DNA of 64,000 nt from Arthrobacter yangruifuii (lineage in GTDB: Bacteria; Actinomycetota; Actinomycetes; Actinomycetales; Micrococcaceae): positions 496,001-560,000 of the forward strand of contig NZ_VTFX01000005.1 of assembly GCF_009192775.1 (NCBI RefSeq), given 5' to 3'. The translations under genes were made by a program, and so were the position numbers. This document shows positions 8,042-17,568 of the stretch, in pieces. Numbering within the stretch: position 1 is the first letter of the stretch; each line of letters opens with the position of its first letter. The notes under the pieces are model-generated. The model was not told where the DNA came from, did not search any database, and saw only the letters and a list, made by a program, of their open reading frames with translations.

Positions 8042-10789
8042 GTGCAGCCACATGATGATCAGCGACTCCCGCTCCACGCTTCTCCTTCCGGTCTACCGGC
8101 ACCGGTTCCACCTGCCGTCCCGGCCGGCCAGGGTGCCTACCCGGCAATGATCGGCAGAGCCGGAGTCGTCGAGGAAATCCTGCGGAACCTCGCCGGAACA
8201 ACACCGGGGGCGGGCTGTCTCCTCGTGGGCGAACCCGGCATCGGGAAGACCGCCGTGATGCAGCACGTGCTTCGGAACCTGGAGGCGGAGACCTACATTG
8301 TGCAGGTGCGGGGTTCGGAATTCGCGAGCCGGACACCGTTCGGCGCCCTGACATTCCTGCTCTCCGACCTGGACCCCGAGTTTTCCGAGCATCCGGTCAT
8401 GATCCTGCGCGGACTCACCCGCCTGGTCACGGAGCGTGCCGGTGGCCTTCCCGTCCTGCTGGCCGTGGACAACGCCGAGGAACTGGACGAGTTCTCCGCC
8501 ATGGTGCTGACCCAGATGGTGCACAACCGAAGCGCAGGCATGCTTGTTGCCTTCCGCGACTTCTGTTCGGCTCCGGCGGAGTTCGCGGGCCTCTGGCGGG
8601 ACGGGATCCTTGCGCGGGTGGATCTGGAGCCGCTGAGCGTCAAGGAAACCGCCGCCTACCTCGGCTCACTGCTGGGGGGCACGGTCTCCCGCGCCGCGGC
8701 TGCCGCCATCAACGACTATGCCGGAGGCAACCCGCATCTGCTGACCCTGGCACAGGCAGACTTCCAGGACGCAGGCCGGCTCAGGCAGCACAACGGCAGC
8801 TGGATCCTGGTTCCCGGTGAGGATATCCGCGCCGGACGGGTGGCCGGTGCGGTGACGTCCACCATGGCGGCGCTGACACCTTCCCAGAGCACGTTGTTTC
8901 AGCTGCTGTCGATGGCAGGGTCCCTGCCGCTTCCGGTGGTCCTGGCACGGCTGGACAGCACGGAGCTGGATTCCCTGCAGGAGCAGGGGCTGGTCACCCT
9001 CAATGCGAATCCCGTACCGGACGTGCTGATCACCAACCCGGTAATGGCACGCTCGGTGCGGGCAGGGCTGACTCCGTCACGGCAGCGGCAGCTCTTCGAG
9101 GAACTTGCGCCTTCGCTGAACACCGGACTGGTCCTGGATCCGCTCGTCCTGGCCCGGTGGCTGGACAGCATCGGCGAAGTGCCGGCCCGGGACCTGGCTG
9201 TGGAAGCCGCTCGGCAGGCGACCGTCACCGGCCTGCCGGAAACCGCCGTCCGGTTGATCTCAGCCGCGTTCGACGGCGGCGAGAACGCGGCCGCCGTTAT
9301 CGAACTTGCCCGCGCACGCACGGCCCAGGGCGAATACGGGGCCGCACTCGGAGTGCTGGCACGCTTCCGGGGCAGCGACGTCGTTCCGTCCGCCGAGGAC
9401 AGGATCCGCCTGCTGCTCGCCGAGTGCCGGGTGCTGTGCATCGAGGCCACCGGGCTGCGGGATCCCCGCACCGCCGAAGCCGCAGCCGAGCCGGCACGCA
9501 TGCGGCACACGGAGCTCTTTGAACAGATAGAGCGCGAAATCGAGGCCTTGACCGGAGTGGGCCGGGCGAACACCGCCGGGCTGGTGCGCGAGCTGGCGCT
9601 CTCCCGGGCTGAATGCCATTCGGCCCACGGCCGGTTCCTGGTGAACGCGTCCTATCTGGACGGCCTTGAGCTCCCGGATGCGGACTTCCGGATCCTCAAA
9701 GGCGCCTGGCAGAGCGAGGCCTGGGGCATGACCAACCGCCAGGATGACGCCGCCGAACTGGCCGGAAAGGTGGAACGGCAGCTTGAAGGAACGGATGCAG
9801 GCACCCGTGCCAGGGTGGTCGGCCGGCTGCTGCATACATATCTGTTCACCGGAGCCCTGTCCGACTGCGAGCGGTTGCTGGACGACCCTTCCGCCACGTC
9901 CGGCATGGACGGCACCTACCTGGAGTTGGCCGAGGGCCTGCTGAATGCCTTCGCAGGCAAGCCGGAGCCGGCGCTCGCGGCACTGACCCCCGCGGTTGAC
10001 CAGTTGGCGGCCAGCGGACCCGCAGCCCTCCTGCCGCTTGCGGCGGCGGCTGCGGCGTACTGCCACGCCCTGGAAGAGCGGCGTGAGGACGCGGGCCGGT
10101 ATCTGCAGGTGCAGCGCTCAGCGGCCGACGGTGGCCCCTGGGTTGTCCGGCGCGGTGCCCGCCACTTCGCCGCCCTGGCGGAAGCGGCGTTGGGAGGAGG
10201 AAACGGAAGCGCCCGCTTCGTTTCCCTGGCCGCGCAGGACCACAGGCGCGGAGCCCATGCGTACGAACTCCTGGCCCGGGTCACCGCGATGCGGCTGGGA
10301 GACGCGGACAGCCTGGATGACGTGCTGTCCGTGGCGGCGAACCAGCAGGGGGACTTCGCAGCATTGTGCGAGCTGTATGCCAAGGGCCTGGGCAACGGCG
10401 ACGCGCAGATGCTCCTGCGGGCGTCGGAGCAGGCCGCCGGCTCCGGACATGTCCTGCTGGCCCGCGAAATTTCCGAGCACGCCCTGGGCATCGCCTCCGG
10501 CGCCGGGGACCGCGCCACGGTCCGCTTCATCCACCGAAGCCGCCGGACGGCGGCCCCCGATTCTCCGGTCGAGGCCTCAGACGAGTTCCTCGGCGCACTC
10601 ACGGCACGGGAGCGCTCGATTGCCCGCAAAGCCGTAGCAGGCACCAGCAACAAGAAGATCGCGGAGGAACTGGGCATTTCGGTCCGGACCGTTGAAGGGC
10701 ATCTGTACCAGGTGTATTCGAAGCTCCATGTAGGCAGCCGCCGGGAGCTGGCACGCACTATCGCCGAGCAGGCAGGGGCAAAGAAATGA
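8042..10789 (+). CDS. LAL-type LuxR-family ATP-binding regulator 4
   Basis: 915 residues from GTG 8042; no clear ribosome site precedes it, so the start is uncertain (ATG 8147 is another option). Walker A GEPGIGKT is at 63-70 and Walker B LLAVDNAEELD near 139-149, both intact. A helical TPR-like middle follows. The C-terminal LuxR HTH (853-915) is canonical: LTARERSIARKAVAGTSNKK followed by ISVRTVEGHLYQVY. The stop overlaps the next start as ATGA (10786-10789), so regulators 4 and 5 are translationally coupled. It is preceded by the richest operator region in the window and a 14-bp tandem repeat, which suggests tight or autoregulatory control. Confidence 0.9.
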   Translation: MQPHDDQRLPLHASPSGLPAPVPPAVPAGQGAYPAMIGRAGVVEEILRNLAGTTPGAGCLLVGEPGIGKTAVMQHVLRNLEAETYIVQVRGSEFASRTPFGALTFLLSDLDPEFSEHPVMILRGLTRLVTERAGGLPVLLAVDNAEELDEFSAMVLTQMVHNRSAGMLVAFRDFCSAPAEFAGLWRDGILARVDLEPLSVKETAAYLGSLLGGTVSRAAAAAINDYAGGNPHLLTLAQADFQDAGRLRQHNGSWILVPGEDIRAGRVAGAVTSTMAALTPSQSTLFQLLSMAGSLPLPVVLARLDSTELDSLQEQGLVTLNANPVPDVLITNPVMARSVRAGLTPSRQRQLFEELAPSLNTGLVLDPLVLARWLDSIGEVPARDLAVEAARQATVTGLPETAVRLISAAFDGGENAAAVIELARARTAQGEYGAALGVLARFRGSDVVPSAEDRIRLLLAECRVLCIEATGLRDPRTAEAAAEPARMRHTELFEQIEREIEALTGVGRANTAGLVRELALSRAECHSAHGRFLVNASYLDGLELPDADFRILKGAWQSEAWGMTNRQDDAAELAGKVERQLEGTDAGTRARVVGRLLHTYLFTGALSDCERLLDDPSATSGMDGTYLELAEGLLNAFAGKPEPALAALTPAVDQLAASGPAALLPLAAAAAAYCHALEERREDAGRYLQVQRSAADGGPWVVRRGARHFAALAEAALGGGNGSARFVSLAAQDHRRGAHAYELLARVTAMRLGDADSLDDVLSVAANQQGDFAALCELYAKGLGNGDAQMLLRASEQAAGSGHVLLAREISEHALGIASGAGDRATVRFIHRSRRTAAPDSPVEASDEFLGALTARERSIARKAVAGTSNKKIAEELGISVRTVEGHLYQVYSKLHVGSRRELARTIAEQAGAKK

Positions 10790-13527
10790 CACACCGGGAA
10801 CAGACCAGTGAGCTCTTCGGCCGCGACCGGGAACTCGCCGAGGTGACCAGCCGGCTGCTGGACCCCGGACTGCGGGGCGTGGTCCTGCTCGGGGCAGAGG
10901 GAATCGGCAAGTCCTCCCTGGCCGCATCCGCCGCAGAACACCTGCGCTCGGTCATGGCTCCGTACTACGTCAGCGGAAGCCCCGTGTTGTCCCGCATGCA
11001 GTACGGCATTCTCTCCACCTACCTGGGATCGGCCACCGCCGCCGATATGGAGTCACCGCTGGCCGTCCTGCGGACAGTACGGGCGCACTTCCAGCGGCTG
11101 ACGGAAACCAGCGGCATGCAGAGCCTCCTGGTGGTGGACAACGCCCAGCATCTCGATGAAGCCAGTGCACACCTGCTCACCCAGCTGGCCATGTCCGGAG
11201 AGCTCCGGCTGATGGTGATTTCCCGGCCGAGGGCACCCCGGATCCATGAACTTCTCTCCCTTGCCCGGGACGGGCTGCTGGCCCGGATCGATCTGGAGCC
11301 GTTGTCCGGCCCCGCCGTCCACGAGTTCTGCGCCAGTGTGCTGGGCGGACCGGTACTGCAGGCCTCCAGTACGGTGCTGCACCGGATGTCCCGCGGCAAT
11401 CCGCTGTATGTGAAGGAAATGCTGACCCGTGCCCGGCGGCAGCAGCGGCTGGTGGAACGCAACGGCGCCTGGTACCTCTCCGGCGAGCCGGACTGCGTGG
11501 ATACCCCGCTGTTTGACCTGGTCAAGACGCTGCTGGCAACACGCAGCCCCGCCGAACGCAGCGTGCTGGAGACGGTGGCACTCGCCGGGCGCCTGCCGCG
11601 GTCCGTGGCGTCGGCGGTTTCCGACGACGAGGCGGTGCGGTCGCTGATGATCGACGGCCTCGTGGAAATCCTGCCGGGCCAGGATGAATTCGCGCATTTG
11701 GTGCAGCCGCTGCACGAGGAGATCATCCGCTGCCTCGTTCCGGCAGCCCGGAGCGCGGAGATCCATGCCAGGGTCCTGGGCCGCTATGACCCAGGCCCGC
11801 TGCGGGAGCAGACGGACCCCGAGGGGCTCGATATGGCGCTGCGCTATGTCGAGTGGGCACTGGACTGCGGCGAACGGCTTCCACCTGAAGACCTGCTCGC
11901 GGCGGCTCGTGCGGCCAATAACATGGGGGACGGCGCCCGTGGCCGGAGATTCGCGGCCGCGGTCCGACCGCTGCCGTTTAGGAAGGACGCGGAGGTGGAG
12001 CTCGCCGTCGCCTATGCACAGGAGGGCAGCTACGGGCGGGTACGCACGCAGCTGGAGACGCTGAGGGCTGGGACGGACGACGCCGGCAGCTGGACCCAGC
12101 GCAGCCTGCAGCGAACGGCCTTCACCAGTGCCCTGATGCTTCGCCAGTCGCACGCGGACGGCAATGAACTGACCGGCCTGGCCGAAAGGTGGGTGGAAGC
12201 GGCAACGCGGCTGTCCGCCTCGGAAGATGCCTCCGCGGGCACACCGGCCGGCGTTTCGGCAGCGGCGCAGCTGCTGGCCGCAGCTGCTCTGATCGTGGAC
12301 GGCAACTATACCGAAGCCCGAAGCCGGCTGGCCGATCTTGCCGCGGGGGAGACGGACCAGGATGCTGAACGGGCGCTCGTACTGCACGGTCTCTACGCAG
12401 AGGTCCTCACGGCGTGCGGCGAGGTGGAAGCTGCGCTGGAGCAGGCGCAGGCCGCCGCGGATCTGCTGAATAACAGTGCCGGACAGCTGTGGGGCTACAC
12501 CGGATTTGTCTTCGTGCGCCATGCCTTCGCCCTGCTGCACAGCGGGCGGTTTACGCAGGTGGAGCAGCTGGCCGCCCGGATACATTCCGGCCCCCAGCAC
12601 CTGCTGACCGCACTGGGCGGGACGCTGGGTGTGATCGAGGGGGCTCTCGAAATCCACCGGGGAAGGCTGCACGAAGGGCTGCGCCGGCTGCGGCCTGCGG
12701 TGGAAGCGCTGCGGGACGGGGACCCCGAGGTCCTGCTTCCCTACGCGCTGGGGCTGGCAGGTTACGCATCGGCCGTGGTCGGCGACGGAGCCTCCGGTCC
12801 CGCGGGCAGTACCCGGGTTTCCACGGCGGGCTACACCGGCCGCCGGCATTTGTGGCTCACGGCCCAGGCCTACGCCGCTGCGGCCGAAGCCTCTCAGTCC
12901 ACCGAGGGTCCGCCTCCTGAGCAGCTTGCCGCGCTTGCCGCCGAGGCCAGGGAGGCCGGACTGCATAGCAGCGAGAAGGACATCCTGGAATTGTGCCTGG
13001 CCGTCGGCGGCCTCGCGCAGCTGGGGCGCCTGGCGGAGCTGACTGCGGACTTCGACGGCGCGGAGGCCCAGGCCCTGCACGCCTATGCCGTTGCCGTCGC
13101 CTCAGGCAACCCGGACCGGATGGTCGCGGCCGCCGAGGATGCCATCCGCGCGCAGAAATACCTCGTGGCCGTGGAGAGCATCGGACATGCCATCCGCTTC
13201 TACGGCAACCACGGAAACCTCCGCCGGCAGCGTGCCCTGATCCAGCAGCTGCGGCGGCGTCGGGAGGAACTGGCCGGAGTGACGGTTTCCTATCTCAGCC
13301 CTTCACTGCATCTGGTGCGGCTGACCCGCCGGGAACACGAAATCGTGGATCTGCTTCTCTCGGGTGCCACGACCAAGGACATTGCCGTCCATTTCACACT
13401 GTCCCAGCGGACCGTGGAAGGGCACGTCTACCGGATCTACGTGAAGCTCGGAATCAGCCGCAGGGCGGACCTCGAGTCGGCCTACCGTGCCCTGGAACCC
13501 GGCCACCGGACGGGGTCACTGCTCTAG
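10786..13527 (+). CDS. LAL-type LuxR-family ATP-binding regulator 5
   Basis: 913 residues; the ATG overlaps the previous stop by four bases. Walker A GAEGIGKS is at 36-43 and Walker B SLLVVDNAQHLD near 113-124. The middle is alpha-helical. The C-terminal HTH (846-913) is canonical: LTRREHEIVDLLLSGATTKD then LSQRTVEGHVYRIY. The C-terminal helix KLGISRR matches regulator 2. It is the last gene of the array and directly precedes the first polysaccharide operon on the same strand, making it a plausible pathway-specific activator (inference). Confidence 0.9.
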   Translation: MTHREQTSELFGRDRELAEVTSRLLDPGLRGVVLLGAEGIGKSSLAASAAEHLRSVMAPYYVSGSPVLSRMQYGILSTYLGSATAADMESPLAVLRTVRAHFQRLTETSGMQSLLVVDNAQHLDEASAHLLTQLAMSGELRLMVISRPRAPRIHELLSLARDGLLARIDLEPLSGPAVHEFCASVLGGPVLQASSTVLHRMSRGNPLYVKEMLTRARRQQRLVERNGAWYLSGEPDCVDTPLFDLVKTLLATRSPAERSVLETVALAGRLPRSVASAVSDDEAVRSLMIDGLVEILPGQDEFAHLVQPLHEEIIRCLVPAARSAEIHARVLGRYDPGPLREQTDPEGLDMALRYVEWALDCGERLPPEDLLAAARAANNMGDGARGRRFAAAVRPLPFRKDAEVELAVAYAQEGSYGRVRTQLETLRAGTDDAGSWTQRSLQRTAFTSALMLRQSHADGNELTGLAERWVEAATRLSASEDASAGTPAGVSAAAQLLAAAALIVDGNYTEARSRLADLAAGETDQDAERALVLHGLYAEVLTACGEVEAALEQAQAAADLLNNSAGQLWGYTGFVFVRHAFALLHSGRFTQVEQLAARIHSGPQHLLTALGGTLGVIEGALEIHRGRLHEGLRRLRPAVEALRDGDPEVLLPYALGLAGYASAVVGDGASGPAGSTRVSTAGYTGRRHLWLTAQAYAAAAEASQSTEGPPPEQLAALAAEAREAGLHSSEKDILELCLAVGGLAQLGRLAELTADFDGAEAQALHAYAVAVASGNPDRMVAAAEDAIRAQKYLVAVESIGHAIRFYGNHGNLRRQRALIQQLRRRREELAGVTVSYLSPSLHLVRLTRREHEIVDLLLSGATTKDIAVHFTLSQRTVEGHVYRIYVKLGISRRADLESAYRALEPGHRTGSLL

Positions 13528-13760
13528 CCCTCCGGAGGCACGGGCAGGAGTTTTCCGGCAGTACCGGTGGCACGGGCCGGACCGCGGATACCGGTGTCAA
13601 CAGGAACCCCTGCAGTGTCAGCAGCCACTGTGTTTCCGGTACCCGCGTAGCAAGACAGGTAGAAGCCCTGCGGTGCGGGGCACGCCCGCCGGTTCAACTG
13701 AGTACCCGGTACTCGTGCCCGTGGCAGGGGGGCGCTCCTAGATTGATGTCCGTTGGATAA
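13528..13760 (+). promoter_or_regulatory. Promoter region of the first polysaccharide operon
   Basis: A 233-base gap. The short palindrome CCTCCGGAGG (13529-13538) just after the stop could form a weak hairpin. An inverted repeat GAGTAC-CCG-GTACTC (13700-13714) contains TACTCG at 13710. It is followed 29 bases later by the -10-like TAGATT at 13739-13744. Initiation about seven bases downstream would leave only about ten bases before ATG 13761, so the message may be leaderless or nearly so. It resembles the elements before LAL regulators 3 and 4. Pattern-based only. Confidence 0.5.
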
Positions 13761-15503
13761 ATGGTCTGCACAAAAAGGAATGACGGTCTCGTTATGGGTG
13801 CTGATATGCAGCCCGGGCTTCTGCCGGGCGCCCCGGCGTTGGAGGTGCCGGGGTCGCCAGCCGGCGCGGACATCATGGGCACGCCGTTTCCCACTGACGC
13901 ACCACCTCTGTCCGGGCAGGTGTCCGGCCATGTGTCCGGCCCGCTTCGGACACTCCCACCGGCGCCGGCGTCTGCCCATGTACGCACGGCCGCCCCCGCT
14001 GCACCGCCGGCGGAAGCGTTCGTCTTTCCCAGTTTCACCAAACGGCGGCCGTTTCCCGGGACCGGCCAGTCCAGGAGTGCCGCCGCTGCGTGGGCCCGCA
14101 AATACTCCCGGATCATCACCGTGACGGACGCCGTGGTGGTGTTCGCGGCGGCCCTGGCCGGACACCTGGCCTGGTTCGGCCTGTCACCGGCCCCGCTGCA
14201 CATCGGTTCGGTGACCACCACCTACCTGGTCTTCTCCGTGATAGTCGGCTCCGGCTGGATGCTGGCCCTGCACGTTTACCGAAGCCGGGATTCCCGCATC
14301 ACCGGCATGGGAGCCGACGAATACAAACGGGTGGTCAACGCCAGCGTCATGCTGCTGGGTGGCCTGGCCCTGGCCTCAGTGGTCTTCCAGTTCGATGTGT
14401 CCCGGGGATATCTCGGACTGGTTTTCCCTGCGGGGGTGGGCGGGCTCGTCTGCTCGCGGTGGCTGCTGCGCCAGTGGCTGCAGGCCCAGCGGCAGCGTGG
14501 ACGGTACCTCTTCAAGGTCGTTGTGCTGGGGCGCGCCCGGGACGTGCGGTACGTCGTCCACCAGATCAACGCCAAGTCCAAGGCTGCCTACCAGGTGGTG
14601 GGCGTGGCCCTGACGGGCAAGAAGCGGACCTGGCTAGATGTGGACTCCACCAGGCTGCCCGTGGTTTCCGACGAACAGACGGTGGTCGACGCCGTGGGCC
14701 GGCTCCGCGCCGATGCCGTCATTGTCGCGGGCCCCACCAAGGGCGGAAGCCGTTATGTCCAGGAACTCAGCTGGGAACTGGAAGAGTCCTCCACCCAGCT
14801 GATCCTGACCACCGGGCTGACCAATGTGGCCGGTCCCCGGATCCATTCCCGGCCCGTCGAGGGCCTGCCCCTGATGCACGTGGAGCTGCCGCAGTATTCC
14901 GGCGCCAAGCACGTGCTCAAGCGCAGCCTGGACGTTGCGCTTTCCGGCGCCGCCCTGCTCGCCCTGATCCCGGTCTTCCTCATCCTTGCGGTGCTGGTCC
15001 GGCGGGACAGTCCCGGACCGGTGATATTCCGGCAGAAGCGGGTGGGCCGTGGAGGGGAGGTCTTCGAAATGCTTAAGTTCCGCTCCATGGTGCAGACGGC
15101 GGAGGATGACCTGGCCGGGCTGCTGGACCGGAACGAAAGCTCGGGGGTGTTGTTCAAGATGCAGCATGATCCGCGGGTCACCCGGGTGGGCCGCTGGATG
15201 CGCAAGTACTCCCTCGACGAGCTTCCCCAGCTGTGGAACGTGTTCCTGGGGCACATGTCCCTGGTCGGTCCCCGGCCCCCGCTGCCGCGCGAGGTGGCCC
15301 AGTACGGCAACCGTGTCCACCGGCGCCTCTACATCAAACCGGGCCTTACCGGCATGTGGCAGATCAACGGCAGGTCCGAACTCAACTGGAAAGACGGTGT
15401 CCGCCTGGACCTGTACTACGTCGAAAACTGGTCGCTTGCCGGCGACCTCATCATTCTCTGGCGCACGGTGCAGATGCTCCGCAGGCCCGTGGGTGCCTAT
15501 TAG
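13761..15503 (+). CDS. Exopolysaccharide polyprenyl glycosylphosphotransferase (first copy)
   Basis: 580 residues. Several hydrophobic segments lie between about residues 115 and 235, followed by a soluble nucleotide-binding-like region. From K387 (KRSLDVALSGAALLALIPVF) a bacterial sugar transferase domain begins, with LKFRSMV, DELPQLWNV, SLVGPRPPLP and the C-terminal GLTGMWQINGRS. Such enzymes (WcaJ/WbaP/CpsE type) transfer a hexose-1-phosphate from a nucleotide sugar to undecaprenyl phosphate at the membrane, starting repeat-unit synthesis. The first 100 residues are Pro/Ala-rich and atypical. ATG 13794 is a possible alternative start with AAGGAA upstream. It heads an operon with the next two genes and has a paralogue at 43059-44528. 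Confidence 0.92.
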   Translation: MVCTKRNDGLVMGADMQPGLLPGAPALEVPGSPAGADIMGTPFPTDAPPLSGQVSGHVSGPLRTLPPAPASAHVRTAAPAAPPAEAFVFPSFTKRRPFPGTGQSRSAAAAWARKYSRIITVTDAVVVFAAALAGHLAWFGLSPAPLHIGSVTTTYLVFSVIVGSGWMLALHVYRSRDSRITGMGADEYKRVVNASVMLLGGLALASVVFQFDVSRGYLGLVFPAGVGGLVCSRWLLRQWLQAQRQRGRYLFKVVVLGRARDVRYVVHQINAKSKAAYQVVGVALTGKKRTWLDVDSTRLPVVSDEQTVVDAVGRLRADAVIVAGPTKGGSRYVQELSWELEESSTQLILTTGLTNVAGPRIHSRPVEGLPLMHVELPQYSGAKHVLKRSLDVALSGAALLALIPVFLILAVLVRRDSPGPVIFRQKRVGRGGEVFEMLKFRSMVQTAEDDLAGLLDRNESSGVLFKMQHDPRVTRVGRWMRKYSLDELPQLWNVFLGHMSLVGPRPPLPREVAQYGNRVHRRLYIKPGLTGMWQINGRSELNWKDGVRLDLYYVENWSLAGDLIILWRTVQMLRRPVGAY

Positions 15504-15585
15504 CCATTCCCCTCCGGCTTCGGCTGGTCTCACCAAGAAGAAAGCTGACAACCATGAACTCTCTCGTTTCCGGAAGGGGATAGGC

Positions 15586-16893
15586 ATGCATATCCAGATG
15601 CACGATTTCTCGGGTCACCTGTTTCCGGCTGAGTTGTCCCGCTACCTGGCGGCGCGCGGACACAACGTGGACCATGTGTACTCGGCCCAGTACGCCAGCG
15701 GAAAGGGAACCCTGGAACGAACGGCGGAAGATCCGCAGCAGCTGCGTTTTTCACCGCTGACCGCGGGCCGGCCCTTTCAGAAGTACAGCGCCGTGGGCCG
15801 CATCCGCTTTGAACGGTCCTATGCCTCCGCCTGGCTTGCCCACACGGAACGGACGGCTCCGGACTGCGTGGTGGCCTGCAACGTCCCGCTGTTTGCCCTG
15901 GCCGCGTTCCGGCGGGCTGCTGCGCGATGGAACCAGCCCTGGGTGCTCTGGCACCAGGACCTCTTCAGCAATGCCATTTCCGATGAGATAAACCGCCGGC
16001 TGCCGGGGCCGGCCGCGGGAGCCGGCAGCGCACTGGTCCGCAGGACAGAGGCCAACGTGGTGCGCAGTGCCACCCAGGTGGTGGCCATTGGGGAAGAGTT
16101 CCGGCGGGCCTACCGCCAATGGGGGGTGCGGACCAGCCACGTCACGGTGATCCCGAACTGGGCGCCGATCGGGGAGATAGTGCCCCGGCCCCGGGAGAAC
16201 GCCTGGGCGGACCAGCATCTGCCCCGGGGGTCGGAATTCCGGCTGCTTTATGCCGGGACGCTGGGACGCAAGCATAATCCCCTGCTGCTGACGGGCCTGC
16301 TCCGCTCGGCCCTGGGTGCGGGTCTGCCCGCCCGGCTGATTGTCGCGTCGGAGGGGGAAGGCATTGACATGCTGCGCCAGGACCTGGAGCGGTCTCCGGA
16401 CCTGCCGGTGACCCTGCTGCCCTTCCAGTCCGCGGCCGACCTCCCGGACATGCTCGGCTCCGCCGATGCCCTGCTCACCATCCTGGAACCGGAGGCTTCG
16501 CGGTTTTCCATTCCCAGCAAGGTGCTTTCCTCACTTGCCGCAGGGCGCCCCGTCCTCGGGCTCATGCCCGCCGACAACCCGGCGGCAGCGGATATCAGGG
16601 CTGCCGACGGCTTCGTTGGACCTCCCACTGACTTCGGGATTGCCGCCGCGGTCGGCTGGCTCCGGATGCTGGCCCGGGAGCCCGAAGCCGCAGCGGCCGT
16701 CGGGCGCAAGGGAAGGCAGCTGGCAGAGCGCCGGTTCGGCATCGGCCCCATCGCGGACCGGTTTGAAACGGTACTCAACCGTGCCGCGGGACCCGGCTTC
16801 ATCCCCGGAACGGCGGAGGCCGGCCCCGGAGCCAGGAACCGTCCCGCCCATGCCGCCCCGCCTCCGCGCGGCTTCCAGCGGAAGGCCTCCTGA
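15586..16893 (+). CDS. Glycosyltransferase family 4-like protein
   Basis: 435 residues. ATG 15586 is preceded by GGAAGGGGA; the frame is open further upstream but that part overlaps the previous gene. The N-terminal half resembles a GT-B acceptor domain (HDFSGHLFPAELSRYLAARG near residue 5), and the C-terminal half has the GT4-like core LLYAGTLGRKHNPLLL, then IPSKVLSSLAAGRPVLGL. The classical EX7E is not clean. It probably transfers a nucleotide sugar to the lipid-linked intermediate at the cytoplasmic membrane face. A nine-codon mini-ORF (15554-15583) ends two bases before the start and covers its ribosome site. The stop overlaps the next start by one base. Confidence 0.88.
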   Translation: MHIQMHDFSGHLFPAELSRYLAARGHNVDHVYSAQYASGKGTLERTAEDPQQLRFSPLTAGRPFQKYSAVGRIRFERSYASAWLAHTERTAPDCVVACNVPLFALAAFRRAAARWNQPWVLWHQDLFSNAISDEINRRLPGPAAGAGSALVRRTEANVVRSATQVVAIGEEFRRAYRQWGVRTSHVTVIPNWAPIGEIVPRPRENAWADQHLPRGSEFRLLYAGTLGRKHNPLLLTGLLRSALGAGLPARLIVASEGEGIDMLRQDLERSPDLPVTLLPFQSAADLPDMLGSADALLTILEPEASRFSIPSKVLSSLAAGRPVLGLMPADNPAAADIRAADGFVGPPTDFGIAAAVGWLRMLAREPEAAAAVGRKGRQLAERRFGIGPIADRFETVLNRAAGPGFIPGTAEAGPGARNRPAHAAPPPRGFQRKAS

Positions 16894-17543
16894 TGCTCCG
16901 GGAACAGCCGGCCGGGCCTCCGGGGGACGGCGGATCCCCGGAGACGCTCCGCCGGCCCCCCGTCATTGACCTCTCCCGGGCCCCCGGATCCGGCGAGGCC
17001 TGGGGCAGGCCCCGCCCGGTGGTGTACCTCTGGTCTGCCTGTGAACTGGTGTTCCTCACCAATCCGTGGCAGATCAGTTCGCGTCTGCGGGTGGCGGTGC
17101 TGCGCGCCTTCGGGGCCGAGATTGCCGACGGCGTGGTCTTCCGGCCGCGGACCAGGGTGAAGGCACCGTGGAAACTGCATATCGGCGCACGCAGCTGGAT
17201 CGGGGAGGGCGTCTGGTTCCACAACCAGGACCACATCTATGTAGGCAGCGATGTGGTCATCTCCCAGGAGACGTTCCTGACCACAGGCAGCCACCGGGTC
17301 CGTACCGACATGGGACTGGTGACCAGTCCCATCCGGATTGACGACGGCGCCTGGATCACGTCCCGCTGCATGGTGCTGGGAGGCGCGGGAATCGGGAGGT
17401 CCGCCGTCATCCAGCCCATGACCGTGGTGAAGGGGACGGTGCCGCCGGGGCAGGTCTTGGGCAGCGCCTCCGGACCAACCGGGCTGGGGGAGAGGTTTCC
17501 CTCCGGAGCCGGGGGCAGCACACCGGAACGGGAGGAGCGGTGA
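16893..17543 (+). CDS. WcaF-like left-handed beta-helix acetyltransferase
   Basis: 216 residues. After a Pro/Gly-rich N-terminus, residues from about 50 match colanic-acid-type acetyltransferases: NPWQISSRLRVAVLRAFGAEI, then hexapeptide-repeat sequence (KLHIGARSWIGEGVWFHNQD, DVVISQETFLTTGSH, GAWITSRCMVLGGAGIGRSA). The family transfers acetyl from acetyl-CoA to a sugar hydroxyl, so O-acetylation of the repeat unit is the likely role. The histidine of GSH and the HNQD motif fit the active-site region. It is the third gene of the operon, overlapping the glycosyltransferase by one base. The opposing SGNH gene ends 14 bases away. Confidence 0.88.
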   Translation: MLREQPAGPPGDGGSPETLRRPPVIDLSRAPGSGEAWGRPRPVVYLWSACELVFLTNPWQISSRLRVAVLRAFGAEIADGVVFRPRTRVKAPWKLHIGARSWIGEGVWFHNQDHIYVGSDVVISQETFLTTGSHRVRTDMGLVTSPIRIDDGAWITSRCMVLGGAGIGRSAVIQPMTVVKGTVPPGQVLGSASGPTGLGERFPSGAGGSTPEREER

Positions 17544-17550
17544 GGGCCCG

Positions 17551-17568
17551 GCACCGCCTAGGCGGTGC
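17551..17568. terminator. Perfect palindrome at a convergent gene end
   Basis: GCACCGCCTAGGCGGTGC is an 18-base perfect palindrome between the acetyltransferase (plus) and SGNH (minus) genes. It overlaps the last codons and the TAG stop of the SGNH gene. It has no U-tract and, being a loopless palindrome, would form a shorter hairpin in RNA. It may act as a weak bidirectional terminator. Confidence 0.35.
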
